DNA of 5,277 nt. Source: an uncultured Synergistia bacterium. GTDB lineage: Bacteria > Eremiobacterota > SpSt-956 > JAKJGF01. Position numbers and translations under genes: made by a program. The DNA lies in assembly GCA_937888925.1 (NCBI GenBank), contig CALARM010000818.1:1-5277 (forward strand). The letters run 5' to 3'. Each line of letters starts with the position of its first letter. Position 1 is the stretch's first letter. Below, piece by piece: positions 5,076-5,277 of the stretch. The notes beneath the pieces are model-generated. The model ran no database searches, had not been told where the DNA came from, and worked only from the letters and a program-made list of their open reading frames with translations.

Positions 5076-5277
5076 TTGACACAGGAGAGGATTACAATCA
5101 ATAAATTCTATAAAATTCTTGAAGGATATGCTATAGCCGCCATGAGTGTGATCCTTGCCACAGACGGCCTGTGGCTCCTTAAACATATTCTTGAAAAAGC
5201 CCATATGGGTCTTGTCTATCTCCTGGTAGTAGCTACTGTGGCAGGCTTTGCAGGAACAAGACCTGCTATTTTCTCTG
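5076..5277 (+). CDS. DUF4118 (KdpD-type) membrane protein, probable sensor histidine kinase, partial
   Basis: The frame is open from 4992 to the right edge. The translated part contains two membrane helices: one around YAIAAMSVILATDGLWLL (5127-5180) and one around GLVYLLVVATVAGFAGT (5208-5258), ending TRPAIFS. This is the start of the DUF4118 four-helix bundle found in KdpD and in many stand-alone histidine kinases, where it precedes the HisKA/HATPase module; those domains lie beyond the window, so kinase function is inferred. There is no KdpD ATP-binding or universal-stress domain upstream. The start is uncertain. TTG 5076 is the nearest standard codon but lacks a ribosome-binding site. AGGAGAGG (5083-5090) is correctly placed for an ATC at 5097, giving a protein that reads xNKFYKILEGYA. 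ATG 5142 would cut into the first helix. It is divergent from the chemoreceptor operon. Confidence 0.7.
   Translation, partial: MTQERITINKFYKILEGYAIAAMSVILATDGLWLLKHILEKAHMGLVYLLVVATVAGFAGTRPAIFS

Overview
The window is AT-rich DNA with densely packed genes and no RNA-polymerase, tRNA or rRNA landmarks. The chemoreceptor has a double-Cache sensor and a tip of the type common in anaerobic Desulfobacterota, Nitrospirota and related Gram-negative lineages. Together with the TTM-fold gene pair, this suggests a motile anaerobe of that kind. That placement rests on family resemblance recalled from memory and is low confidence.

Layout. Positions 1-4562 hold four genes, all on the minus strand. In transcription order they are: a methyl-accepting chemotaxis protein (4562 to 2457); 15 nt later, a 240-residue protein with three repeats resembling the C-terminal domain of ribosomal protein L7/L12 (2441 to 1719); a 176-nt spacer; a CYTH/triphosphate-tunnel protein (1542 to 559); and, overlapping its stop by one base (TAATG), a second gene that looks like a divergent member of the same fold and runs off the left edge. 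The first two look like one transcript and the last two like another, with a fair promoter candidate just upstream of the CYTH gene.

The stretch 4563-5075 is intergenic. It contains a decayed fragment (4613-4756, minus strand) of the MerR-like N-terminal helix-turn-helix of an IS607-type serine transposase, without a start codon. It also contains a complex folded motif (4809-4914) and an AT-rich palindrome (4923-4945). On the plus strand a membrane protein of the KdpD-type DUF4118 family, probably a sensor histidine kinase, begins near 5076-5100 and runs off the right edge. Its start codon is unclear.

The most interesting observation is that the two intergenic regions carry the same motif. 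Reading the minus strand of 1714-1649 and the plus strand of 4809-4914, both have an outer stem TTACTG/CAGTAA, a second stem whose sequence differs but still pairs, a core TGACG(G/T)GAGGAAA, and an exact CAGGTCAGTAA at the end. Conserved unpaired sequence with sequence-different stems is the pattern expected of a structured RNA or a folded DNA repeat. I do not recognise it as a known riboswitch. Each copy lies 100-170 nt upstream of a gene on the same strand. The two copies are inverted relative to each other and bracket the chemoreceptor/L12-repeat pair.
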